From Lonicera japonica (taxonomy: Eukaryota > Streptophyta > Magnoliopsida > Dipsacales > Caprifoliaceae), in assembly GCA_021464415.1 (NCBI GenBank), contig CM038470.1, positions 30,871,774 through 30,935,773 on the forward strand: DNA of 64,000 bases. Reading direction: 5' to 3'. How positions within the stretch are numbered: position 1 is the first letter of the stretch; each line of letters starts with the position of its first letter. The notes beneath the pieces are model-generated. The model was not told where the DNA came from. It searched no databases and saw only the letters and a list, made by a program, of their open reading frames with translations. Below, piece by piece: positions 47,691-60,464 of this stretch. The position numbers and the translations under genes are program-made.

Positions 47691-48820
47691 AATCGTTTCT
47701 TGGGCAATCAAAACATTACTCGATGCAAACATTACTCGATGCATGCCTTCTTGGTATAAAGCTTATTTATAAAGGATTAAAAAAAGTTAAAAATAAACGA
47801 TTTCAATTGATTACCAACACTTTGGAAATGATTTTCTAAACCACGTACATTGCAAAGGAAAATAGGTCGAAATTGCTTAATTGATCTCTCAAGCTTGGGA
47901 TTTAAAACTAAGAAAGTTTCATTCAATTAGGAATAAAAAGTACCAGTTTCAAAAGCTCGAACAACAATATTATGAACTAAAAGCCTATGATATGCCAAAA
48001 TTTCTAAAAGAAAAGTGGTTGTACCTGTCTCGACCTGTGGCTGTATATGGTTTCATTGTTTTTTCCGTTGAGCATTATATTTTTTTAAATATACTTAACT
48101 AGGGTTTTTATGTGAGAAAATGGCAAAAGGATGTGCATATAAGGTGCCAGGTGTGACAAGGAATTTAGACCCTTGCTTTAAATAAAAATACCCTTAATTT
48201 TAATTATTGAGCTATTTATTATTTTATTATTTTTCCATCTTCCATACTTATATTTGAATTGTACACGTATTACGTAAACAAAAAATTTAATTTTTGGTAA
48301 AATTTATATATATAAATATGACATTAATCAATAGTTTGTGTGACCACATGCATAACTTTTTAAACTTGGCCAAATTAAATCTCACTTCGATTATGATTTT
48401 TTTTTAAAAATACTAATTTTAAGTAAAATTATTTTGATATTATTAGACTTGGTACATTATTTTTGTATAATAAAAAGAAGTAGAGTATTGATTTGGGAAT
48501 TGGGACATTACAAAAGAAAAAAAAAAGCATTATACAAGGCATACTTTAAGGACAAATTTAGGAGACATGATGATGTATCACAAATCCATCAATTATTGAC
48601 TGAGTCCATTATGAATAAATTTTGCACAAAATCCAGTGTTGATAAATACATGAGTCACGTGTTCTCAAATTATGTTTCCAATTTGTTTCCCTCAAGAAGT
48701 ATTGAGAAAGAATAGTGGAATAGTAAAATGCTATTAGCCAAGTTGGAATCAATATTCTTAATTATTCATGTCGGAATATTTTACAAACTCATTATTTTTT
48801 GAAAGTTTAAATAAAAATAT
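47691..48820. other. Intergenic, one unrecognised 93-codon frame
   Basis: A frame at 48434-48715 (plus) encodes a basic, Lys/Tyr-rich peptide that I do not recognise. It has no clear promoter or partner exon and could be chance in A/T-rich DNA. Confidence 0.3.
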
Positions 48821-50388
48821 TGTTGATCGGAAAATAACCCTAGAAGGGGTGAATATGGTTTTCAAAACTTAATGCATAATTAAAAAGTTTCAAGAAAAGT
48901 TTTAAGAATAAAACTTTAACTCAATGAATATCAAGAAAATATGCAAAGTAATTAATCTCAAGAACAAGCAATAAATATAAACGCAAGTAAATAAAGAGTT
49001 TGAAGTTAGAGAGATTGAACCGAGTGAGACTATGGTGTTTTGTTCTTGCGGTTCAGTTGTTTAGACCATACGTCCGCGCCCGAATAGTGCCCCCGAGAAA
49101 TTCCACTAAAACCAATTTTCTTACGAGCGAAAATCAAACATTTACAAGTGTAATCTTTCTCACAACACTCTACAAGTGTGATTCTACTAACCACACTCAG
49201 CACAATAATTAACATTCTTGCTTTTCTATGAGATAAACCTCTTACAATTGATAAATAAAGATTGTTTGGTGATTCATACCAATGAACAATAATTGTCAAG
49301 TGTTTACAAGACACAATTGAAGCTAATACTAGAGTTATCAAGATTGATCAAGACATTATAGCTCAAAATGATAAATATGATAAATGAATGATTTGAATCT
49401 CTTCAATCTTAGTAGATGATGAATATGAACTATTATAATGGATTAAAATGTGTAAAAATGAGATTAGAACATCCTATATATAGCCCCCATAAGTCAATAT
49501 ATCTGTTAGAGACTTTTTAGGAAAGGTTGTGTGCAAAAAGTGGGGCAAAATTACTTTTCCAATGGTTAGTTTTGTTGACCAAAAATTCAAATTTTATCCG
49601 ATTTGTTTTGATCATATTTCCTAATCCGAACATTGGATCATGCTCAAATTTTGATTATAAGTGCTAAGAGATGTTTTATAACTACTGTAAAAATTTCAAA
49701 GTGATTGGAGTCCAGGAAGGCCTCTATCAAACCGTTAGATCAAAACTGTGCCAAAACTGAGCGAATCTAAAATATAAAATAAAAATATTTTTGCAATTTA
49801 TAGCAATTTAGTTCCAAATACAATTCTAATGATTTACGAACCTCAAAGATATATTTATAAGATAACTATTTTTATGAGAGCTTAAAATATGATCATTTAA
49901 AATTAATATGAAATTATTTTGAAACCCGGTCTTTGTAAAATGATGTTTTCAAAGAAATTCAATTTCAAACTTTTTTGAATCAATCTTTAAAAGATGCATG
50001 AATACGTTTGAGCTATAGAGATTGATCAATCAAAAAACTTAACATAAATTCCTAAGCACTCACTAAATTATCAAATTAACGAGTCTTCGAATGCTCTGAT
50101 TTATTTCTTCAATATGATCTTCATTTGCATCATTTGCCTTGAAACTTTTCATCTATTCCTTTGATCTTTGATCTTTATGAATTGCATAAGTTCATGTGAG
50201 AGTAGAGAGAATCTCGTGGAGTGGTGATACACTTGATAAGGTTTCGGTTTTAGTTCTCGAGATACTTCGGGAAAAATAATGCAGCTTGTTAAATCGGTTT
50301 AAAGCAAATACATTTAAAATATATGTAAAATACACATGATTAACTTTTTGTCATTATCAAAATAAGATTAAGACATTCTAGGTCAACA
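48821..50388. mobile_element. Solo LTR (copy 2), opposite orientation to copy 1, 5-bp TSD AATAT
   Basis: Begins TGTTGATCGGAAAATAACC and ends CTAGGTCAACA, with AATAT at 48816-48820 and 50389-50393. Read in reverse, it matches the solo LTR at 2004-3441: for example GTTTTAAGAATAAAACTT near 48900, TGAACCGAGTGAGAC near 49015, and ATAAGATTAAGACATTCTAGG at the far end. Length is 1568 bp. No internal domain is attached. Confidence 0.8.
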
Positions 50389-50393
50389 AATAT

Positions 50394-51202
50394 CCTAAAT
50401 CCAAATATATATCCCTATTGATGCTAATAGTTTTATAGTGAGTGGTAGTCGTGGCTGACAATATATATATAATTTTTTTTGGAAGCAAAGAATAACTAGG
50501 ATATTAAATCAAATCATTTGTGAGTATATCCAAAATAAAAGACGGGCATGACTTCTCCCACACCTGCTGACCAGACAAAGAAATAGACGCTCTAGCTAAG
50601 CTATGGGCAAAACATTCGCTGACATAAAGATCAAAAAAAGGAAGGATTCGAGAATTAATTTATATCGATGTATTTAAAAAAAATAAAAAATATATCTATA
50701 TATAATTCAAAAGAACAAAATTAAAATAATTGTAAGTTTTCTTGGTCCATACAATGTAGTGTTCGGGCAACATTTCGTGCTTCTCGACTAATCCCTAATA
50801 ACAATAAAACAAAATTATTTATAATTATAAATTTGTAATATATATATATATATATATATTTTGATCGCCTACGAATTGATTATCTAACTAATTTCTGCTT
50901 GTAGAACTGAGTTTGCCGTGGCGACAAGAGAATTTGGTATTAGAATTTGTCATAACACTAAAATAAAGATTTTTTTTTTATTTATTGTTTTAGGAAATAC
51001 ATGTTAATATTTTAATTTATATGCCTCTTTTTTTTTTATTTTTTGCGACCCACAACTTAAAATGGACCAAACCCTCTTCTAGAGGACCTAGACTAATCTT
51101 TACCCGAAACCCGCATCCATCTTCATTTCGGATCTAATCATTCCCCTGCAAAAGCTTCATAAACCCTTTTCTAGGGTTTTTAACATCTCCAATTCTCCAT
51201 CA
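50394..51202. other. Intergenic and promoter region of the CobW/ZNG1 gene
   Basis: Contains an (AT)n run at 50839-50860 and T-rich stretches. The last 60 bases before the start codon are C/T-rich leader (CTTCATAAACCCTTTTCTAG). No clear TATA box can be placed. Confidence 0.4.
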
Positions 51203-54200
51203 ATGGCGACCTTGAGATTGTTGTTTTCAAAAACGACGTCGCAAACCCTCCTCAATTCCTTCCAACACCGCCATTTCAATGAATCTTCTTCCACTACTCT
51301 CTTACAATTCCTCAGAGGAATTCACTCTCTCGTTTCCCGAGAATTCCAATTCCCTCCCCATAATAATTACAGGGGCATGTGCTCTAGCCCTAATTACGAA
51401 CCTCAACATTCCGATTCCTCGGTCTCCGCGGCTTTAAACCTCGATAATCGAGTTCCGGCCACCGTGATCACCGGTTTTCTCGGCTCCGGCAAGGTTGGTA
51501 TTTTGTTGTTTTTGTTTAGATTCTGTTTGGTTGCGGAGAAAGTTAATGGACTAGTAGGAAATGGAATGAGATGTTTGCAACTCTACTAGAGTAGGAGAAG
51601 TTTGTTTTCTTGTCTCTAAGTGTGTGTGTTCCTTTTTTCTAACATTTGAATGCCGAATGCTGTACCTAAGCTCTTAATAAAGATTGAATCTAAAGTATAA
51701 TCTGAAAAATCTGTTTGTTTTATCTGAATGCAATACCATTTTGCCCTTATTTTATCTTTTAAGGTAGCGTTTAGTAAAAAAAACTTAAAACTGAAAAAGC
51801 TGTTTGTTTAGTTCTGAAAATTGTATCTGAAAAAATGTTGTTTGTTTGAATATAACACATCTGAAAACTGAATTTTTTTTATTATGACAATTTTTCCCTT
51901 ATTATGCAGAGTCCCAATTTCACGTTTGGTTTAATTTGCAATTTGCCACCATAAAGTGAAAAAACTGAATGTGCTCCCAATTTCGCGTTTTCTTTCCTCT
52001 GTCCAATTATTGTAGCAGTGAATAATATTACATAAATCATAAAAATATGACAACCAAGTTTGATCCTGGTCAATCGATGACCTCTCCCACCCAAATGCCA
52101 AAATGCCCAACAATCAGAGCTCTTCATCTAACCCTAACCCTAACCCTAACCCTAACCCATACACATACTTCGACATTCATGCTGCTATTGGTGAGAAATC
52201 AGTCCATATATATATATATATATTATGTATGTATATTCGCGTCTCTGTGTGCGGCGTGGACCAGAGGTGAGAAATCGGTCTCTGTGTGCGTGTGTGTGTG
52301 TGAAAGAGAGAGAGAGATCTTACCTGAAGAGAGAGCGGCGAGGTCGGAAGGTGGATGATGGTGGTGGAGAACGGCAACTGGATTGGAGGAGACGAAGAGT
52401 GGCGTGGAGGAGACGACGAGCGGCATGGAGGAGCGAAGTGAGGACTGCGTATGTGTTTTTTGTTCTAAACCAGTAAACCCTAATGAGAGCTGTGTAATTT
52501 TGAGAAAAGAGTGGGGGTAAGATGGACATTTTATGCTCATTAAAATTAAGTTTCAGATTTAAGCGGCAACTTTGCCACTTAAAATTTTGGATGAAAATTT
52601 TAAGTTTTAAGTGGTAAAAATTAAGTGGTCACTTAATTTTTTTAGTTAGTGAACAACTTTGTCAACCACTTAAATCTGAAAATTTTAAGTTTTCAGATTT
52701 AAGTGGCAAATTAAATGGCAAGTGAACAAGGCCTAAGTGACGAAAGAGGTAGAAATGGTATTAAGCAATCATTTAGACATTTTTTATTACGTTTGGAGGT
52801 AGGAGAGAGACTGAATGATTCAGATGCATATTAAGTGGTTAATTCAACCAAAAGGAACAGCTTATGTGACTTGAACTTGAAGTCTGAATTTTGACCATTT
52901 TAGACTTCAGAAGGTCAAAACAAATGGACCTTAAGATGGTGTTTTTTGCCTCTTAATGCTGAATTGGACTAAATTGAGCATTCAGCGTGAATGCCACTTT
53001 CATGAAGTTTTATTTCAATGCTGGCCGTACTCTTTTTATTCATTAGCTATTGACATGTATCATAATAATGTGGGTAAAAATGTAAAATGTCATCTATTTA
53101 GCATTCAAATTCAAATAAAATTAAAACTCATTTTTTAGAGGTTCCATTTAGTATTAAGCATTCAAAGTTTGCATTCCATGTTCACTATTCAGAGGTTAAT
53201 AAAACAAAACAGACCTAATAAATCCCCTGCATTATAGGTAGAATGGATCCCTTCGACTGTTAATCTTTATACTTAACCATATTTAGCACATAATCTGTGT
53301 AAGTGCAAATGATTTGAATCAGTTTCTGATGGTCTCTGAGAGATTTTGGAAAAATATATTGAGTTCTTTGAAACCATTGCAGTTTTTGGACATAAAAGGA
53401 TGAAGCGCAAAATGTTAGTTGTTGAATGGGGGGTTTTCTGCTCATTTTATAGTTTAAGGGGCAAAGTGAAAATGAGCTGTAGTTCAAGGGGGTTTATTGT
53501 AATTTATCCACCCAAATTTGCTAGACAAACTTTTGATAATGAACAAATTGAGATTCATTGTTTAGGTTTCTTTACAGTTTCCTATGTTGTCTTAAACCAA
53601 AACAAACCTCGATTCGGTTATTTATTTCATTTTGTTAATATGTTTGTTTTGTTCAATCCTTTAAATTGAGAACCTTAAACTGTAAATTCCCGGAGAATCT
53701 TTCTAAAAAAAATCTCTCTGGTGTTTGCCCTGTTTACTTTGTTTAAGATATCCAAATAAGTGGAATAGTTATTAGCAGTAGAATTGCAATTTCAAATAAG
53801 TTTGTATTTGAATAGTTTATACTTTATACTGATAACCTGAAATGATTTCGGATTGTTATCTCCACTTGTAACATAAATTTTCAAGGAAAAAGAATTATTG
53901 AAACTTTAGTTGTAAGTGATAATAAAAAGTGTAATCTGCTAAGCAGATTCTGCTTTGTTATGCATAAGTATTTGTCTAGATGTGATCAATTTGCAAATGG
54001 CTTTAAGTTGAAACCTGCGCATATTGGAGCTTTACAGAAATGTATGTCCAAAATTTTTGAATCTTTTTTGGACCTATTTAACATTTGACTATGAATTTAA
54101 GGTTTTTTCTTGAATTATGTTATTTTGGCAACCTTAATTCTAATATTACTTTGCTTGGATAATGTATTTCTACTGTGGCAGACTACTCTTTTGAATCATA

Positions 54201-57200
54201 TCCTTACATCTCAACATGGAAAGCGGATCGCTGTCATCGAGAATGAGGTATTGAGACTGTCTTAAAACTCTAGAGTTTATGTGCAATTAACCATTCACAT
54301 CCTTATCTTATACTTGAAAATGAAAAATACTGACTAAAAAGTTTGAGTGTTATACTCCTTCGTCCCAAATTAAAAGTCATGCATCATTTCGAAGGCAAGT
54401 TCTGATATACTACTCCATCCCAAATTATAAGTCAACTATTCCTTTTTGGGATGTCCCAAATTAGGAGTCACGCTTTCTTTTTCAGGACATAATCAATGTA
54501 CCAAAACTCACAAGTTTTGTTCTATACCCTTGATTATGATGAAATTAATGCATTCCTAAAAATTGTGAAACTCAATCACGGACTCTTGAGTAGTGACAGA
54601 GGGAGTACTTTAAAAGGTTGTTCTGCAGATGATGTACCAGCTGAAGGACTGCAAATAATTTCAGTAGAATTTATATGCATTAGCATTAGGAATGCCCTTG
54701 GTCGTGGGATTAGTTATGTGTCTTATTTTCTTTTATTATTTCTCTTGCAGTTTGGTGAGGTGGATATTGATGGTTCATTAGTAGCTAGTCATTCCTCTTC
54801 TAATGAGGACATTGTCATGGTTAATAACGGTTGCCTATGTTGTACGGTGCGCGGCGATCTTGTTAAAATGCTTTTGGAGTTGGTTAAGAAGAAACGTGAC
54901 AAATTTGATCACATTGTTATTGAAACGACAGGTAGGTACATTTACTGTATAGATACAATGATTTTTCATATATGCATACACGTACATCTCTGACACCCTA
55001 AATTTTGTATGCAATGTTTACACAACTGCCTTGCCTCCTTGAGCAAATTGTCTCATATGATTTTAAAATGTATCTGAAATGCACCAATTATCAAGAATTA
55101 TTGTGTATAAGATTGCCCACGCATCAAGTGTGCTACAAGTTCTAGTGTGTGTATATATATATATATATGTACATATGTATGTATGCATTTGTACTTCATG
55201 TTCATTTCGGTCATTAAACAAATTGTAGCTCTGGAGACCACATGGTTAAAAGGTTGATACTAGAATATCCACCTTGACTAATGCATACTTGGTATGATTT
55301 AGCTTGGTTTGTACTTTGTATAATGTTATTGTCATATGACAGTACAAGCCTTGAAAAAAATCTTTCTATCCTTCCATTTTTTAATGGTACTTAAAAACGC
55401 TTAGTTGTAGGTATGATAAGGATCTGCAAGTTTTCTTTTATATTTGGTTCAACTTAAAACTTTTAAATGTGGGAAAAAAATTCTCAGGGAACTAAGTTTC
55501 GTGTAACTAAATTTCAACTTACAAATCTTAAATGTGGGAAATTGTTTACAAATTGGCATCGCAAAAAGCACTGCATAACTTGTAGTTTAGATGAAGAGTG
55601 AATACATGTAAATGCAAATGTTCATATTTGGACCTTAAATGTTTTGTTAGAGCAATAAAATGCATTTAACTTTCTTTTAATTAAAAATTAAATCATTTGA
55701 TATATGCACAACTTATATGGTTGACGTGATTTATCCCTGGGGTCCTTGGGAACCGCATCATTGACTGTATGGTAGGGCTGGTCCTGTTTTGAACACAATG
55801 ATTTTTTACTCTACCCAATGTAGGCCCGATATTCTGAAGAAAAAAGTAAATAAAAGATACTTCTACTCCACGATTATTAATTTTGGAGGCTCTGTTTGCA
55901 TATTATTTTCATTGACCTTATTTGTTTGGCTAGAACAGTGATGCTCATTTCCACAAGGTAACCAGATTTGCATGATACTGGGTTTGACATTGGTTTTCTT
56001 CATTTGTTTTGCTTCTCGTCCTCCTCTGGTATATATGCCCTAAGACTTTGAGAATAGGAGCCGAGTAAAATACTTCCTTTGTCTCAAACTAAGAGTCCCA
56101 CTTTGGCTTTGGTTCTTTTTAAGAAAACACTAAGTTCAACATAATCAACAGTCAAGACTACAACTTATTATTATTGTGAGATTCGGTACATTCATTATGT
56201 ACAAAAATGGAAATGGGACTCTTATTTTGAGATTTTCCAAGAAGGAAAGTGGGACTCTTGATCTGAGATGGAGGAGTAATTTGTTTTACGACCTGATCCA
56301 GTTTGATAAACATACTCTGAAATCATCATACATTTTTAAACAGTTAAGTCGAAGAAATAGTTGCTAGCGAGTAGATTTCGTTGGTCTTTGGGAAACATGA
56401 GTTTCTCATTGGTTATGGTGGATTTGTTTACTGATATTTTCTTCTACTCTTGTGGAATGTACAGAAGCTAACTGCATTGGATCATATTAAATACAATAGG
56501 TTACTTCTCTGCTTAGGTATTGTAACACTAGAGAACCATGATATATAATATACTAGAGCCTTGTGGTACACTCGATGTCTATGCAATGTTGTACGTGGTA
56601 ATTTTTGATACTTAATTTGTTTGTAAAACATTTTAAAAATGTGATAATGTTTGATCAAGTGGTTAAAGTTGCATACTCTTTAGTGTGAAGGCCGTGGGTT
56701 CAAATCTCATCAAAAATACTTTTCATTTTTCTAAATTAAGGAAGGGCTATTTTGTGATTTCAAGCGTGCCCAGAAAATGTAACCACCAAATGCTCCTGCA
56801 CTTAATATATAGTAATAGATTCATGGGTGCCCTTTTTGCAGGTCTTGCAAAGCCTGGTCCTGTTATTGAAACATTTTGTACCGATGAACTAGTTTCACGT
56901 CATATAAAACTGGACGGGGTTGTTACTTTGGTAGACTGTAAACATGCCATGCAACATCTGAATGAAGTTAAACCAAGGTTTGTTGTAAATGAGGCAGTGG
57001 AACAAGTTGCTTATGCCGATCGTATTATTTTGAACAAGGTGAAAATTTCATTAGCTTCTGTAATAATGAGGGGATTTTCTTCCGATTAACCTTTAAGAAC
57101 TTATTGTAGGATTATTTTGAATTTCTCCTGATATCTTTATGCACTTCTTTTTTTTTTGTTCTACAGGTTGATTTGGTAACCGAGGCTGACTTGGACGTAC

Positions 57201-60200
57201 TGACTCAGAGAATTAAGGTAAGGTTTCTCCTTTTGCATAAAAAGCTGTGTGTGTATATTTCATATTATAAAACAAGGTTTTGTCAACAAAATAAGTACAC
57301 CAACCCAGGGGCCACTAGTAGTTCTTAATGGTATATAATATTTGTGGACCATTGGATTGGTTTTATACACTTATTAATGTCAAATCAACCAAATTTTACT
57401 CACACAGTAAATGTACACACAAACCCAACTCTTTTTCTCTCTACCACACGTCCTTTCATCACTCGTTCTCATCAACTTTTTAGGATAAAATGCCATAACT
57501 TCAAATCCAAAAAACGAATTTTAACAAGATTTATGTATTGAAATATTCTCATCGAGATTTATAAAACAAGATCCATTGTGGCTAAAAATTCCAACAAAAA
57601 TCATGGTATATTACATTTAATGAATCCATGTGTTTGGACCTCATTGGTAATAGTTTAGAAATGAATCATTGGAGCACAAAGTGGAAATGCAAGCTGCCAT
57701 ATCATTGTTTGGTTTCAATGCGCTGTAATTGAATATACACTCCCAATTCCGCACGCTTTTCATGATGTTATCTTTTGCCAGATTGTCAATTTTTATTTGT
57801 TTCATATTGCAGTCCTGCAAGAGTATGCTTAGTATAAATAAATCTGAATTTTTGAATAAAATTGTTAGGAATGTTTTCTTTGTTCGCTCATTTGTTTAAT
57901 ATATAGTACCTTTAGTATGCATGTAGTACAACCTTGGATTTTTGGTGCGTTTTTCCAGCATATCAATGGGATGGCACCAATAAAGTTAGCTAAATTTGGG
58001 CTTGTTGATATGGACTTTGTGTTGGGAGTGGGAGGTTATGATCTTGACAGGTGATTTTAGATTATCTTTCTACGTCATTTTTCTTGATTCTGTGTAACAT
58101 ACTAATTTGATAATGAAATTATAAGTTGTCTGACATATAATAATGTACCATTGTGTGTGCATTCCTTGTTCTTGCAGAATTGATTCCGAAGTCCACTCAG
58201 ATGATTCTCATTGTGCTACCCATCACCATGAATCTGTGCATGGTATTGTCTTGAATAAATTAATTTATTTCCTTCATTGTTTGTTCATTTTTGTGACTCA
58301 ATCATCTTTAGATGAAAGAAAGAAGGTGGGAAGAAATATGTTGAAAAATATTTGTTTCTGAGTGCATTTTCATTTCTAAAACTTGTGTAACTTTTCAAAA
58401 AATATGCTTTGCCACAAGTTTCCTTAATATTATCTTTGTCTCCTCGCAATTTCACATATGTTGCAGATGATCAATCCGTAGTAAATGAAAATTGCTCATG
58501 AAGCGTAATGCATAATGAAGCTTTGGCTTGTTGACGTGAATGTCAAATTAGCAAAAGCAATTTTTTTTTTCTAATTTATGACCCTTGCTATGTAAAGAAT
58601 TAATCGATTCTATTTTCTCATAGTAATAAAGGTTAACTGGATAACTCCACATTATGTTGAAGATAGATTTCTCACTCACTTCATTTAAATGCTTTGTGAT
58701 ATTTATGGTGAGTATTTGTGATTTATTCATATTATCAACAGAACACCAGAAAGGGCATCATCATGATCATGTACACGATTCTGCTGTCTCCAGTGTTTCT
58801 ATTGTCTCCGAGGGAACCCTTGATCTTGACGAGGTAACCTCTTCATCTGTATGCCTAAATTGTTTGTACGGCCAATTAGTATTTTACAATTTGATGCTTC
58901 ATGACTAAGACTGTACTTCCCCAAAAAGACTTTTAACTTTGTGATCGTCTAGTCTTTTGCTTGCTGTGTATTTTGTGTCATTTTTTGTGATTTGATATAC
59001 TCCCGATCTATATTCGTGTCACGCTCCTTTTTTGAGTCTGTCCCTTATTCTTCGGGAAGTTCCTTATGGGGCTGCAGATAATAACATCTGTCTACTTTTG
59101 CTGCATGTTTGATTTGAACTTTTGTACTTTTTCTAGGAATCTTAACCGAGTAAAACTAATATACCAGAGTCTCAAATTAAGGGTCCCATTTTCATTTTTG
59201 GGATGTCTTAGATTAAGATTTCCATTTCCTTTTGGGATATAATCAATGTACCATATATCAGTATACAAATCAGTTTTATTCTTGACTAATGGTTATGTTG
59301 AAATTAGTGTTGTCTTAAAAATTAACAAAGTCAAAGTCAGACTCTTTATTTGAGGCAAAGGCCTGATGGAGTATAAAAGTATTGTAATTCATGTGAAGAG
59401 TTCGAATCAAAAGATGCTATATCCTTTGCTAGAACTCAAACATTATATGGGAAATTACCAATTTTTGTTCCAAGTTCACAAAAAACTCAACAAAAAAAGA
59501 TCACATATGTTTTCTAATGCCCGGGATTTAACTGTTCTTCACATTTCCCAGCTTGATGATTGGCTTGAACGATTGATTGAAGAAAAAGGGGAGGACTTGT
59601 ACAGGATGAAAGGAGTCTTGTCTGTGAGTGGTTCCGATGAGCGCTATGTTTTTCAGGTACTAATCTCTCTTCCATCATCTCCAAATTTTCCTTTTCTTGT
59701 TTAGAGATTTGGCAAAATGAGACGGGACAGTACCACGACATGAAATCTACAGTTAAAGGATCAAGGCTTATCAGTTTTGGATCACTAATGGGTTGATCCG
59801 TTAAACACGATTATATGGGAACCAAAACATGTCCTGACATGATACTGGGGATGGCAAAAGGTGCAACCTGGCGGGTTCCGACCAGAACCTAATGGGATGG
59901 GTTTTTTGGGGGAACTGGGGTGGGTATGGGTTTTAAATTACAAACCTGGCTCAGGATTGATTTCTGGTAAATTTATCCCATTTGACACAACCGGAATTGA
60001 ATATAATGTTCTTTTATCGTTTGAATACCTTGTAATAGCAATTACAACGAGGTAGGGTGGGAAGGGTTTGGGTGTTTCAAAAGTAAATCCATTCGGGTTG
60101 GTCTGGTTTGGATTGGCTATATCTTTAGGTGGGTTGGGTCAGGTTTGGCCAAACTTGCCCCAAACCTGACAAGGCTATCACTACACGATACGAGCCCATT

Positions 60201-60464
60201 ATATATTAGGCGATACATGTTTTACATATGAAACCAATATGACATGAACAAACACTGACCTTAAATGGGTCTTATTTTTTTGTTTTTTTTCCTATTTCAT
60301 TTGTTCACAATTGATTGAATGATTAGGGGGTGCATTCCACATTGGATGGTTGCCCGGGCAACACATGGGGAGCAGATGAGAAAAGAATAAACAAGCTTGT
60401 TTTTATTGGAAGGAATTTGGATGAGTCTGCCCTAAGAAAAGGTTTCAGAGGTTGCCTAGCCTAA
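51203..60464 (+). CDS. CobW/ZNG1-type metallochaperone GTPase, ten exons
   Basis: Exons: 51203-51493, 54182-54247, 54751-54931, 56842-57038, 57167-57217, 57959-58050, 58178-58242, 58742-58833, 59552-59656, 60327-60464; 425 aa, all phases matching. G3E-family GTPases of this group deliver zinc to client enzymes (ZNG1, formerly CBWD1, serves methionine aminopeptidase). Residues 1-75 are Ser/Arg/Leu-rich, a likely organelle presequence. Walker A GFLGSGKTT is at 91-99, split by intron 1 between Lys97 and Thr98. The metal motif CLCC is at 147-150 in NNGCLCCTVRGDL; then HIVIETTG and the base-specificity motif NKVD (244-247). A His-rich loop (about 300-325: HCATHHHESVH, HHHDHVH) precedes the CobW C-terminal domain ending VFIGRNLDE...GFRGCLA. 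Arabidopsis relatives are At1g26520, At1g15730 and At1g80480; I judge the first likeliest but cannot prove it. Confidence 0.93.
51771..52735. mobile_element. Candidate DNA transposon in ZNG1 intron 1
   Basis: AAGGTAGCGTTTAGTAAAAA on the left and GTGAACAAGGCCT on the right look like degraded inverted ends. Subterminal regions share CTGAAAA/TTTTCAG and ACTTAAAACTG/AAGTTTTCAGAT. The interior holds a telomere-like run (52128-52158), TA, TG and GA microsatellites (52206-52317) and GGAGGAGACGA repeats (52386-52425). Boundaries and target duplication are not firm. Confidence 0.45.
52128..52158. repeat. Interstitial telomere-like repeat (CCCTAA)5
   Basis: Thirty-one bases of uninterrupted CTAACC hexamers. 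The unit is the six-base TTAGGG type, not the seven-base TTTAGGG that is usual at plant telomeres. Confidence 0.9.
54355..54605. mobile_element. Stowaway-like MITE in ZNG1 intron 2, doubled left end
   Basis: The ends CTCCTTCGTCCCAAATTAAA and AGTGACAGAGGGAG are flanked by TA (54353-54354, 54606-54607). At 54411, TACTCCATCCCAAATTATAA repeats the left end inside the element, so one copy seems to have landed in, or recombined with, another. Confidence 0.7.
56073..56276. mobile_element. Stowaway-like MITE in ZNG1 intron 3
   Basis: The ends CTTCCTTTGTCTCAAACTAA and GATCTGAGATGGAGGAG are inverted, with TA at 56071-56072 and 56277-56278. Length is 204 bp. Confidence 0.7.
56648..56820 (+). mobile_element. 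tRNA-derived SINE just before ZNG1 exon 4
   Basis: GTTTGATCAAGTGGTTAAAG (A box) and GTGGGTTCAAATCTC (B box) are followed by the family tail CTTAATATATAGTAATAGAT, shared with 15391-15552. Its tail ends 21 bp before the exon-4 start at 56842, so the polypyrimidine tract abuts the insertion. Confidence 0.65.
59164..59371. mobile_element. Stowaway-like MITE in ZNG1 intron 8
   Basis: Left CAGAGTCTCAAATTAAGGG and right TTTGAGGCAAAGGCCTGATG are degraded inverted ends near TA. Inside, ATAATCAATGTACCATAT matches the other copies. Confidence 0.55.
59894..59930 (+). other. G-run cluster with G-quadruplex potential, ZNG1 intron 9
   Basis: Six runs of three to five G lie within 37 bp on the coding strand, with loops of 1-6 bases. 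The cluster is intronic, in a GGGT-rich repeat-like stretch (59860-60180). Confidence 0.6.

Noticed and set aside
52177..52540. Several overlapping frames on both strands rich in Arg, Ser and His
   Set aside because: They are translations of TA, TG, GA and GGA microsatellites in ZNG1 intron 1.
58459..58500. Possible extra ZNG1 exon after GTTGCAG
   Set aside because: Its reading frame stops quickly (TAG, TGA) and the exon pair 58178-58242 / 58742-58833 already joins in phase with the His-rich loop intact. It could at most be a minor isoform.
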